Shown here: positions 54,461 through 64,000 of the stretch, in pieces
Layout of the letters: the number at the start of each line of letters is the position of its first letter
How positions within the stretch are numbered: position 1 is the stretch's first letter
NCBI GenBank assembly: GCA_018417955.1
Contig: JACTVC010000007.1
Coordinates: forward strand, 868,001-932,000
Direction of reading: 5' to 3'
Source: Laccaria trichodermophora
Lineage: Eukaryota > Basidiomycota > Agaricomycetes > Agaricales > Hydnangiaceae
DNA length: 64,000 bases
The notes under the pieces: model-generated
What the model saw: the letters and a program-made list of their open reading frames with translations, nothing else
Told to the model about the DNA's origin: nothing
The model's database searches: none
Position numbers and translations under genes: made by a program

Positions 54461-54879
54461 AGTTGTTGTGACCCTAGGAGTAGGTCATTCCAGCCAATCA
54501 ATCAATAGCTAGGAGCCATGGAATGTGACAGTTTATAGTACCCATGCTCCAATCTTCATGGATGGTCCCATTGGAGAGTGCTATGATCATGCAAGTTGCA
54601 AAGGTTCCTCACATGTATTGCCTAGTGTTCAAGTCAGAGCTGTTAGTAGGGCTTCAAGTTAAGCAACATGAGCAATAGTGTGGTTAAAGAGATAGATTCC
54701 CTCATGGACTACATAAGGTGTAATGTACAAAATGGATGATGTAAGAAGATTCTGACTAAGTATATGGTAGCAGACTGATAGTTGTGCAATGTTGGGGAGT
54801 GGAAAGGGTAAGATGTGTGTGTAGGGAGTTGCTCACTGGACTGACATATTACACATATTCTTCACTGCAGTAGACCTAT
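54461..54879. other. Non-coding DNA
   Basis: No gene, repeat end or RNA could be supported. Confidence 0.4.
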
Positions 54880-55900
54880 GTGTCTGAAAAGTAGAGAGAG
54901 TCCTGGGGGTTGTTACATTTACCATGCTAGCTATATTTTCTCACTCCCACAGAGATATGTTTCTGAGCACTGGAGAGGGTTCTGAGGATTGTCAGAGTCT
55001 GATGTTTCATGTAAATGTATATGATGTGATGTATTCATGTTTGTTGGCTATAATGACATATTAAATTTCTTCAACATCATCATGACTGCTGGTACTTTAC
55101 TGTGCCCCACCAATATCTACAGAAATGGCTAGAATCTTACAGAATTCTGATCTCTCTATTAGAAATACTTGAATTTTGTTTCTGATTTTAGACCTTGACA
55201 ACAGTACCTAACAAGATGTCCTATTTTTTCTCATTTTTACCATATTTTATAAATTATTTTCATTTAAAATAGTAATATTTGTCATTTGAAAAGGCAAAAT
55301 GGACTCTGAAATTAGCTCTGCAACATTATGACCACCAGTAATTACCATCTACATTTTCTCCAATGTTACTCTCATTTTATTATGATTTTCTAGCCATATT
55401 TGTGCACAAATTACTATATTTGGAAATATGCACAGATCATATCCACTGTGCACCCACATTGTCAATAACAGTATCACTGTGCTTTTTTTCTGTTTTCTTT
55501 TATGATTCTCACACTATATTTGTATCAAGTGCTGTATTACAAAATGCATACAAACCATGTATATGGTACCTCAATATTCCTGACAATAGTCTATTATTCT
55601 TCTCCTTTTTCTGCCCATTATAGACTATATTTGGAAATATACACAGACCAAGTAAACAGTACACCAAGACCTATTTACATCACATGATTTTTCTGATTTT
55701 TTCAATTTCATTGGTATTAATTACTATATTAGCAAACGTGCACAGGCCATGTACATACCCAATATTGTCAACAACAGTTTATTTTCTTGTTTTTCTGGCT
55801 ATATTTGTATCTGCAAATGTCTCATCAGTAACGGCAGCCCTCACCAACATCCAAACTAACTACCACCAAGTTGCTCTTTTTTTTTTTTTTTTTTTGGCTT
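54880..55900 (-). repeat. Second copy of the satellite-bearing module, with poly-T
   Basis: 54880-55320 is an inverse match to about 45830-46300; 55330-55830 carries satellite units in minus orientation (TGCACAGATCATATCC, CACAGACCAAGTAAACAGTA). It includes an ATTCC-family-like edge TACTTTACTGTGCCCCACCA at 55094. A 19-base T run at 55877-55895 follows. Confidence 0.65.
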
Positions 55901-56239
55901 GCAACTTTCACTTAATTCCATCCTGAATGGATGAGAGAGAGTGAGACAATAACTCATTCAATGGTGCAAAGTGGTGATGGGTTTGCCAGGCCTTGAAGGC
56001 CAAAGTGCTGAAGGAAAAAAGTGAAAGCACAACCCCACCCAATATCTATTGAGGCTACAAGGTATGTATCTTAGTCTTCCCATGTCTTCATATCTATCAA
56101 GGTTACAGATTATATATGTTCATCCTCTCTAGCATACAGCTTTCCTTAGCACCAGTGAACAGCATTGTAGTATAAGTTTTTTTGAAGCGGTGATTGTGGA
56201 GAAGGTGAAAAAGCGACCTGTTGAATGGTGATGGGTTGC
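55901..56239. other. Non-coding DNA
   Basis: No gene or recognised repeat. It forms the left flank of 1092-bp copy B and is unrelated to the left flank of copy A. Confidence 0.4.
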
Positions 56240-57331
56240 TGTGAAGCGTTCACTCTGAACTTCTCGCATAGCTGAAGCCAAGAGGGAAGGAGGAGGCAAG
56301 AATGGGTGGATCTGGGATCAACACCCATAAGTGAGCAATGAGCAGTTACAAGATACTCAGCTGGCCCAACATGATTATGCATACTGTAGGAGGTACAGAT
56401 ATACAAAGCACTACATGTAGTGCAAGAGGATGGCAAGACTGCTGACAAGATGGTGGTTCAAGACAAAAGATCAATATATTATGTAAGATATCCAAATCTA
56501 GCTATATACCACTGTTTGACTATGGCCTCTGGGCATTCCCTTCCAATCCTATATCACAGGATGTGGGCAAGATGTGCCACATTGTGCATAGTCATAAAAA
56601 AGGAAATTTGCCTTATTTGGCAAGGCATAGTAAGATTCTTTTCCTCCACTAGACCCATTGTACTATATAAGGAGATAAACTGACAAATAATCTCCTTATT
56701 TGGTTTGCTTGCCTTTGTCCTTTATGTCCTCACTCTGGGTCTGTTTGTTTGAAAACATGAAAAGCAGTCAGTCAACTTTTTTTGCTAGTAAAGCTGCCTT
56801 GTCTGTGCTTCTTGTTGTTTATGACCTCAATTTTAAGTTCACTTTTGGTGGTGAAAAATAGCCTTGCAGCTATGAGACTATAGAGAATAAAAGTGCCACT
56901 TTAGTCTGTCTATCCAAATCCATACCCTGCATTTATCAGCTGACACTCATGATTTTCTACTCAAGCACTATCATTCTCCAACATTGAAAAGTTTCTTCCA
57001 GTCAACCTTGGTGTCTGCTGCCCTTTGTGTCTCATGAAGCCATCCAAAGATCCATTCTTTTTTTGCCTAGGAATACCATTCAATAAATGGTGGCTAGGAC
57101 TCCTGGGTGAAGAATTCTCATTGGTCATATTATTCAGGAAGTCATAGCCTTCCTCACTACAATAGGAATCTACCCTTATCTTAATTTAGACTCTCCATCT
57201 TTACAAACAACTCTAATGATATACAGCTGATGCAGCCACTAATCACAAAAGGGAATATACCACATTTTCTTTTGATGAGAAGCATTGACTACTTGGTTGG
57301 TTTTAGTGGAGCAGACTTGACTATATCCCTT
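56240..57331 (+). repeat. 1092-bp dispersed repeat, copy B
   Basis: Same length as 20709-21800 and almost identical to it. The match stops at ATATCCCTT (57331), where ATTCC-type element DNA begins. The shared small frames are not evidence of coding. Confidence 0.8.
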
Positions 57332-58966
57332 AGTGATGCCCTACATATTCCTGCCGGATTCTGGTTATTCCGGCGGATTCCGGTGCCATCCCAGTGGAAT
57401 TTACCAGCCAAAATTTCACTCCAGCCACGGAATATTGATATTCCGGGATTTTCACCGGAACAGTCCCCAGAATGCACCGGAACGGAATGGCACTGGAATC
57501 CAGTGACCGGAATGAGCACTAAAAATTGCCAAATATGGCAAGTTCTATATTTTCAGATAAAAATTAAGAATAAAATCAGAAAAAAAATAGGGATGGTGGT
57601 AATGATGTTGGGGTACTGTTTACATGGTCTGTGCGCATTTCTTAATATGGTAATTAATGCAAATATAACCAGAAAATTAGGAAAAAAAGACAGAAAAAAT
57701 ATAGGGATGGTGCTCACTATTGGTGATGTTGTTGGGGTATTGCTTACATGGTCTGTGCGCATTTCCAAATATGGTAATTTATGCAACTATAGCCAGAAAA
57801 TCAAGAAAAAAGAATAAATATGATGTAGACTCTTGTTGACAATGTTGGGGTACTGTTTACATGGTCTGTGCACATTTCCAAATATGGTAATTAATGCAAA
57901 TATAGCCAGAAAATCAGGAAAAAAGAGAAAAAAGAATGAACATGATGTAGACTGTTCTTGACAATGGTGAAGTAGTGTTCACATGGTCTGTGCACATTTC
58001 CAAATATGGTAATTAATGCAAATATAGCCAGAAGATCAGAAAAGAAGAGGAAAAGGTATACACATGGTGTTAACTGTTATTGACAATGTTGGAGTAATGT
58101 TTACATGGTCTGTGCACATTTCCAAATATGGTAATTAGTGCAAATATAACCAGAAAAACAGAAAAACAGCAGAGACATGATGTTAACCATTGTTGACAAT
58201 GTTGGGGTACTGTTTACATGGTCTGTGCACATTTCCAAATAGCTGTTGTCAGGTTCAGGGTACATATCCAAAAAAGGAAATTTAAGTATTTCTAGTAAAA
58301 GAATAGCAGAACACTCACAAAAAAATAGAGTTGGTATATGCAGTGTATACAATATGAGGCACTGCCTTCAGGGTCCATATCAGGGTCATTTATATATATC
58401 TATGAAAGGAAATATGATCTTGTATGACCAAAAAGTCAAGAAATTCAAGATAATGAGGATTCTGCTTGTCAGGGTTCATTCAATGGGATGTCAGGATGAT
58501 GGTAACATGACCAATTACCAAAAATGGTCAAAAAACAAAAGTTGTAGCCCTGCACTGTAGCTTCCCAAATCTGGTTGAATTGTGTTCTGAAGTACTCCCA
58601 TTGTGGATATATGAGGTAAAAGATTTTCAAAAGTGTCGTGTTTTTTTTTGTATTTTGTACTTTTCTCCATGAAAACAACACCAAATAATATGATTTCAAC
58701 ACATTTACAAAGCTAAGAGAAAGGGCTACAACTATTGTATCGTGGGAATTTTGACCCAAAAAGGAAGGTGTATACCCTAAAAGGGATAATAACGCTGATA
58801 GACTACAAAAGTCAGTTTATATACACACAGAATCTGGTGGAATCCAGGCCCATTCCAGAGGATTCCAGTCCATTCCTGTGGATTCCAGTCTATTCCTGTG
58901 GAATCCAGTGGAATCCAGCGGAATGGACCCATTCCTGCAGGAATATGTAGGGCATCAAAAAGTACA
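57332..58966 (+). mobile_element. ATTCC-type element carrying the 120-bp satellite, 1.6 kb
   Basis: Left terminus GATGCCCTACATATTCCTGC (57334) and right terminus GCAGGAATATGTAGGGCATC (to 58956) are inverted repeats. Inward are ATTCC/CCGGAAT words on the left and GGAATCCAGT words on the right. The interior has satellite array 57540-58250 (about six units, period 110-125 bp) and a copy of the 'GGTGCATGCCC' repeat (58490-58800). No matching target duplication was found; copy B of the 1092-bp repeat does not resume on the right. Confidence 0.7.
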
Positions 58967-59221
58967 GCTCCCATTCTCTCACTTTCAATCTCATTTTCCC
59001 CCATTCCTCTCATCCCCCCCCACTTTCATTTGCTGTCTTGCTTTGCCATCACTCTCCCCACTCACCCCTATCCTCTCGTTTCACCCCCCAATGCCAATGC
59101 CAATGCCACCAACACAGGACCTTTCTCTTGGCCAGACTGTTCCTCTCTCTCCCAAAACCACCCAGCTATTGATGGTTTAGTTACCCAGCTTTACCCAAGC
59201 TCAGACCCATCTCACCTTTAG
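58967..59221 (+). other. Pyrimidine-rich DNA before the helicase remnant
   Basis: CT-rich with CCAATG repeats; a frame reading DLSLGQTVPLSPKTTQLL may be the first helicase exon. Not enough to call. Confidence 0.35.
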
Positions 59222-61215
59222 CACCATTGCTGTCAATCTCTTCAGCATGGATGCACTGCAGGGTGGGCAAGGGCAAGTCCTAAAAACCCCAGCCCATGAC
59301 TGCATCCACAAGATCACCCTCGCATACTGGCAATCTAAAACCAAGAAAATAGAGAAGGAGAAGGCTAGATGATGGTTGGCAAAGTAAGATTTCCATCATG
59401 GTTCCAAGCAACAACATCCATGACTTGCCACCCTTTTTCAGAACTCACAGAGGATGCCAGCAAGGGCATTGATAAACTCAGCCAGGGTGACTTTCAAACC
59501 TGGCTCAAGCTTTCCACTTCAGTCACAGCCATTCTAAAACACCATGGGGACAAATCCTTTTTGGAAGCACTGGCTGAACAAAGGAATCAACTTCGAGAAA
59601 TGCTCACAGTGTAGGGTGTGGGTGAAACCAAAAAGAAAAAAAGTGAGTGTCTTTTTTTGTTTTTTTCTGTTGATAGACACCACATTATTATCACAGTCAT
59701 GCCCAAGCCTCTCTGCAATGCCCTCAAATTCTTGGCCACCACATACCAAGTTCAATTGCTGAAGCTCTCTCTCAATGAGGAACTCTCTAACTCCAATCCA
59801 CAAAAGGAATCTGAAGATGCCCTGTCCATCGACAATGACCTCAAGCTGGATCACGTGGCAGATGTTGACTGGTGTGAAGGCATTGAGGAGTACCAGGCTT
59901 GTATGTGTGATGAGCTGTGGACTCAACTTGGTCACCTGGTTGAGAAAATGGTTCCTTTCTTCAACCTGAAGCAGGACCCAGAACATTGTCATGATCCATG
60001 GACTGATGAAGGGGAAGCATGGCTGCAGAAACATTCCAATGGTGACCCTCTATCCTTACATTGGCACCAGCTAGTGGGTGTTTTGAAGATGCTTGAGAAC
60101 ACCTTTTTGAAGAAGCCCATCTTGCTTGTCAGGCTTGGGAAAACCATCCAAGTCACTGCTTTCATTGCCATGTTAAGCTACTACAGGAAATTTTATGCGA
60201 TACATAAGACTTTCCCCAGAAAGCTCGGAATGTGACTAACACCACCCCAGCTGGAAGGACTTGGGATTCTCCAACTGGAAACATCCCTGACCTTCCCTCC
60301 CTGCTTGTAGTGCCTCCAAGTCTTGTGGATCAACTGACACACAAACTCCATGTTTATTTCCAGCATGGTAGATTCTATGTCCTGCTGATTCTTGGCATGT
60401 GGGCGAAGAGGCAGAGCTGGTGGATGGAATGCCCTCCACTTTGCAACAATGGTCTGAGAAGGCAAATACTGTTGATGACACCCAAGGTGAGCCCAGGTGG
60501 TTTTTCCCTGTTTTGGCAACGAGCTCACCATTTCTTCCCTTCTTTTCCAGGCTATAGTTTATGATTTTGAGGCTGCAAACAAGATGAACCCTACATCGCC
60601 TCCCAAGCAGCAGGCCTCCTTGGCCAAAGACAGTGTGAAAACTTTCTTTGGACAGGACTTCCTTGTCACCATGATCGATGAGGCACACTTCTGCAGGACC
60701 ATGAACAAGGCCTACTTTGCTGCTTTTGGCATTATAGAGAGGTCCATGTGCAGAATAGCTATGACAGTGATGCTGATCATTTCCAGACCCCAGGTGAGTT
60801 GAGTTCCATCTAATCCCTCTACCCCTCTCAATTAACAGGATGCTTGGAATATTGGGAGGGTGCTCAATATGGAAGCCTTAACCTCATCCATCACCAACAT
60901 GGAGTTTTGACCATGGACTCCAAACTTCGCACCACTCCAGGGAAGGACTGCAATTGGCTGCAAATAAATGAGGGGATGTTAGCATCCATCATAAAGGTGA
61001 CTATCAAAGGAAAAACAGTGCCACCCATTGCGTCTATTTGTGGGCACTTTGCTGGCACCACCATTCACCAGATACTCAGGTCAGTGGACTGTGAAGAAAA
61101 CCTGATCTCTGGCCTCAAGCCTTTTTAGGAACACATTTTGAAGTTTAAACTATATCCCCATGAAAAGAAAAACCTGGAAAAAATAGCCCAGGGCATCATT
61201 GGGGATGGCACCCAC
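59222..61215 (+). pseudogene. SNF2-type helicase of repetitive fungal family, decayed and truncated
   Basis: Pieces in several frames follow one order: MDALQGGQGQVLKTPAHDCI; WLKLSTSVTAILKHHGDKSF; MPKPLCNALKFLATTYQVQL; WHQLVGVLKMLENTF; a damaged motif I (KKPILLVRLGKTIQVTAFIA, Gly-rich part lost before GKT); LVVPPSLVDQLTHKL (motif Ia region); after an intron with GTGAGC...TTCCAG, the DEAH box FLVTMIDEAHFCRTMNKAYF; then DAWNIGRVLNMEALTS; LRSVDCEENLISGLKPF; and EHILKFKLYPHEKKNLEKIA. Several frameshifts and stops separate them. It would have been an ATP-dependent DNA translocase-like protein. The frame is cut at 61215-61216 where the LTR-like TGTAACGG begins, so helicase motifs V-VI are missing. 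Confidence 0.75.
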
Positions 61216-61380
61216 TGTAACGGATACCCAGCACTAGGTACGCTACTCTATAGTTTCCCCCAAGGAATGTCGCACGTCTCCTTGTCCCCGTCAGATCCTT
61301 GTCACTTGATTCATTATTTGCAGACAACATTTGATTACGTAATACTGCGATTCAACTCGCATTAGTTACTTTTAGTTACA
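61216..61380 (+). repeat. LTR-like start TGTAAC...GTTACA, 165 bp
   Basis: The segment starts TGTAACGGATACC exactly where helicase coding sequence stops, and ends GTTACA at 61380, giving the 6-bp inverted ends of a Ty3/gypsy-type LTR. It is followed by a 330-bp leader and a gag-like frame. The right end of the LTR is uncertain, and a second LTR is not in the window. Confidence 0.5.
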
Positions 61381-61678
61381 CGTGTATCAGGCATCTTATT
61401 CTTTTCACCAAACCACCACTGCGTAACTTTACGTCGGATTAAGCGTCGTACCGCTTTCCACCTCAAAGCCAAGTAAGTGTTTTGGCATAGTCAGATCACT
61501 GAATACTCTTTAGAAGTATTCAGCTACTACTGTTAGAACATCTCCTGCATACTACTCTCTCAAGGATTTCCTGAGAGAGAGCAGAGGTCGCGCGACGGAT
61601 TTCCGAAGCTCAGACGATCTCCGCTAAGTACGCGCTAGATTAGACCAAACACATCGTTTGGCCCTCACACCATTGTAA
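61381..61678 (+). other. Leader between the LTR-like repeat and the gag-like frame
   Basis: GC-richer, without a frame. AAGAGTATTC-like and CTCTCAGG/CCTGAGAGAG words form short hairpins (for example TCTCTCAAGG...CCTGAGAGAG near 61557-61582). Confidence 0.35.
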
Positions 61679-62407
61679 TCAACCCGATCTTCACGTTCGT
61701 CAGATACCTTGCCGTTGGCTAGAAACCCACTTCAACGATCCTCTCACGGAACACCTATTACAAAGGTGGACACTGTGGGAACCAACAGCAACCTGGCCGA
61801 CTTCAAAAACAACACTGTTGAGGAAACGTCCCGACGAATCTCTTCGGTATCTATATCGGATCCAATCGATCCAACCACAACTACTACCCCTACCCCTCTG
61901 CCCACCAACAATCGATCCTCAGGCGCGAACCATCCATCATACTCCTTTTCACGCTCCTCCCGCGCTCCGAGAACGACCGTATCAAGTACAAGCGATAAGC
62001 CTCGATCTCAACCTTCATCACGATCGGTCTCACCCGCCAAAGGGTCAACTGTAAAATCTAAGGCCTCCTCTGTATTTCAGAACACGGCTATAGCCGGATC
62101 TGCTTCAACGAAGTTACCGACAAAACCAAAACAGTTACCTGCTAAACCAACAAAGTTGGCCGCAACACCCTCTTCGCCCTTAACTTCATTCAACCTTACT
62201 ACGCAATCCGCCAGACCAGCTACCTCTGACATTACGGCTTCTTTGGCTTCCGGAGTTATCGTCCAACCCCCTGTCATACCCTCTTCCCCAACGTCGACAA
62301 TCACTTCCTCACGGCACGTGGACCATTCGTCAACTTCAAATCCAACTATGCACACGGCTGGTTTCGACACTATAGTTGAAGGGGACGAAGTGGACCTTCC
62401 CATGAAC
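61679..62407 (+). CDS. Gag-like Ser/Thr/Pro-rich N-terminal part, cut by an insertion
   Basis: The frame is open from the stop at 61676 to 62407 and reads LARNPLQRSSHGTPITKVDT, then Ser/Thr/Pro-rich low-order sequence (SSRAPRTTVSSTSDKPRSQP, STKLPTKPKQLPAKPTKLAA) and VEGDEVDLPMN. There is no ATG before the very end, so either an upstream exon or a non-ATG start is used, or the ATG is lost. The last codon and stop, CAC TAG, come from the end CACTAGTAGCTGC of the next element. Position behind an LTR-like repeat and leader suggests a retrotransposon gag N-terminus. No zinc knuckle is reached. Confidence 0.45.
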
Positions 62408-62880
62408 CACTAGTAGCTGCATTCTACATCGATGCATTTATGGCAGCTGCCGTGGCAAAACTTGATCAGCTACCGTGAATGAATGAAATGCATTTTCATT
62501 CATTCACGGCACCTGTTTCATTCAAGATAATTCATTCTGTTTCATTCATTCCTGGCGACGATTTCATTCATTCCTGGCAATGATTTCATTCATTTCATTT
62601 CATTCTTTCATGGCACCTGTTTCATTCCTTCCTGGCGACGATTTCATTCATTTCTGGCAATGATTTCATTCATTTCATTTCATTCATTCACGGCAATGAT
62701 TTCATTCATTTCATTTCATTCTTTCATGGCACCTGTTTCATTCATTCCTGGCGACGATTTCATTCATTTCTGGCAATGATTTCATTCATTCACAGCAACG
62801 ATTTCATTCATTCACAGCAACTGCTTCATTTTTTATTTCATTCCACCACGGCAACTGTTTCACTCATTGCTTTACAGTGG
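62408..62880 (+). repeat. TAGTAGCTGC-ended element with TTCATTC array
   Basis: Starts CACTAGTAGCTGC like the 848-bp element at 52074, then GGCAGCTGCC, GAATGAATGAAATGC and a long array with the repeated units TTTCATTCATTCCTGGC, GACGATTTCATTCATT and GGCACCTGTTTCATTC. The matching right end is not identified, because the array runs into satellite DNA. Confidence 0.7.
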
Positions 62881-63400
62881 TTGTGCTCACTGTTGGTGAC
62901 GACGTCAGGCACTGTTTTCAGGGTCCAGGGCGCATTTCCAAATAAGGAAATATGCGCTTTTTCCAAATGAAAAATAGCAATAAAATAGGGTAAAAATCAG
63001 AAAAGAATGGGGGATGGTGCTCACTGGTAGTGATGACATCAGGGTCTGTTTTCAGGGTCCAGGGCACATTGACAAATATGGTAGAATAGCTGGAAAATAG
63101 CCAAAAAATCAGAAAAAAATGGAGGATGGTGCTCACTGTTGGTGATGACATTGGGGTTGTTTTCAGGGACCAGGGTGCATTGCCAAATATGGTAATATAT
63201 CCAAAAATAGCCAAAAAAATCAGGAAAAAAATGGCAGGGTGGTGCTCACTATTGGTGATGACATTGGGGTTGTTTTCAGGGTCCGGAGTACATTTCCAAA
63301 TATGGTAATATATCCAAAAATAGCCAGAAAATAGCAGAAAATTTGGAAAAACATATGAATGGTGTACAGAACATCAGGCACTGCCTTCAGGGTCCATCCC
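62881..63400 (+). repeat. 120-bp satellite, variant array
   Basis: Units GGTGCTCACTGTTGGTGATG, ACATTGGGGTTGTTTTCAGG, GTCCAGGGCGCATTTCC and AAATATGGTAATATA repeat about four times (period about 115-135 bp). The later part of each unit aligns with the satellite at 57540-58250. Confidence 0.7.
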
Positions 63401-63419
63401 AAAAGGGAAATATGACCTG

Positions 63420-64000
63420 GTTTGACTAAAAGTGAAGAAAAGCAAGATGAGAATGATTTTACCTATCAGGGTCCATGTAATGGGATGTTGGGATGATGGT
63501 CACATGACCAATTACCAAAAATGGTCAAAAAATGAAAGTTGTAGCCCTACACTGTAGCTTCCTGAATCTGTTTGAATTATGTTCTGAAGTGCTCCCATTG
63601 TGGAGATATGAGGTTAAGGAATTTCAAAAGCATCGCGTTTTTTTTTGTGTTTTGTGTTTTTCTCCATAAAAACAAAACCAAATAACATGATTTCAGTATA
63701 TTTAGAAAGCTAAAAGAAAGGGCTACAATTATCGTATCGTGGGAAAAATGACCAAAAAAGGAAGGTGCATGCCCTACAGATACAGACTACCAAGTTTACT
63801 GATAGACTACAAAAAAGTCGGACTTAGACTACATAGTTTACTGATTGATACATACAAAAGACTACAGAAGTTTATAGACTACCAAGTTTACTGATATACT
63901 ATAAAAGTCAGACCCAGACTACAAAAGCTTGGACTTAGACTACAAAGTTTGTAGTGTGCGCTTTTTCATTAGAAAAGTTTGTATTGTCTGCTTTTTGAGA
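63420..64000 (+). repeat. 'GGTGCATGCCC' dispersed repeat and GTAGTGTCCGC array at the right edge
   Basis: 63480-63800 matches 58490-58790 and, inversely, 37960-38310 and 49190-49510. The end, from 63800, is made of TACAAAAGTC and AGACTACAAAGTTTGTAGTG units like those at 36784-37950. It continues past the window. Confidence 0.75.

Noticed and set aside
57334..58966. An 8-bp target duplication around the ATTCC-type element
   Set aside because: Left flank (ATATCCCTTA) and right flank (AAAAAGTACA) do not match, and the interrupted repeat does not resume on the right, so no duplication is claimed.
59534..60034. 166-residue minus frame opposite the helicase
   Set aside because: Shadow of the SNF2-type sequence on the plus strand, which has recognisable motifs.
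62077..62403. 108-residue minus frame opposite the gag-like frame
   Set aside because: Antisense shadow of a Ser/Thr/Pro-rich sequence; no independent evidence.

Overview
The window looks like repeat-dominated DNA of a filamentous fungus, most likely a mushroom-forming basidiomycete (Agaricomycetes). The evidence is short GT-AG introns of about 50-62 bp, a KDZ-type transposase with its CxC cysteine clusters, a hAT transposase and a GRF/cysteine-cluster gene of the kinds I know from basidiomycete genomes, a tyrosine-recombinase retroelement, and very low host gene density. There are no bacterial operons, rRNA genes or CRISPR arrays. The species call is inference; I could run no searches.

Layout. 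1-4.6 kb is GC-richer and gene-like: a gene running off the left edge (minus strand), a small secreted-protein gene (2449-2815), exon-like frames near 3.6-4.0 kb, and two inverted CTTTG/CAAAG-rich arrays at 0.6-0.8 and 4.3-4.5 kb. 5.5-6.55 kb is a decayed Tc1-like transposase beside a tRNA-like repeat. 6771-9650 is a complete Fot1/pogo element with TA flanks and one internal stop codon. 10185-17787 is a 7.6-kb hAT element with an 8-bp target duplication and a broken transposase. 18.8-26 kb is mostly non-coding: an LTR-like repeat, a 1092-bp repeat copied almost unchanged at 56.2 kb, and a TA-flanked MITE. 26.5-30.85 kb is a well preserved DIRS/Ngaro-like retroelement (minus strand: gag, RT-RNase H, tyrosine recombinase), in which the pol frame stays open through the whole of gag.

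31-38.97 kb is a mosaic of non-autonomous elements built from short arrays (ATTCC, ATACC, CT tracts, GTAGTGTCCGC units). 38.97-47.96 kb holds two convergent broken transposon-type genes, each split by another element: a zinc-cluster gene with a 584-bp hAT MITE (39522-40105, 8-bp duplication) and a KDZ transposase interrupted by a 5.76-kb element with about 739-bp inverted arms (41317-47074, 8-bp duplication). 48-59 kb has more of the same arrays, a captured Ras-like GTPase first exon (49750-49836), a second LTR-like repeat carrying an 848-bp insertion, and the second copy of the 1092-bp repeat. 59.2-61.2 kb is a decayed SNF2-type helicase cut by an LTR-like element at 61216, whose gag-like frame is itself cut at 62408 by a TAGTAGCTGC-ended element. 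The window ends in satellite-like repeats.

Together the sequence records layered insertions: helicase, then LTR element, then MITE-like element; and KDZ gene, then long-inverted-repeat element. The least familiar component is the set of long-inverted-repeat, non-autonomous elements that keep conserved ends and a conserved inner block while their subterminal arrays differ, and that share a 100-125-bp satellite.
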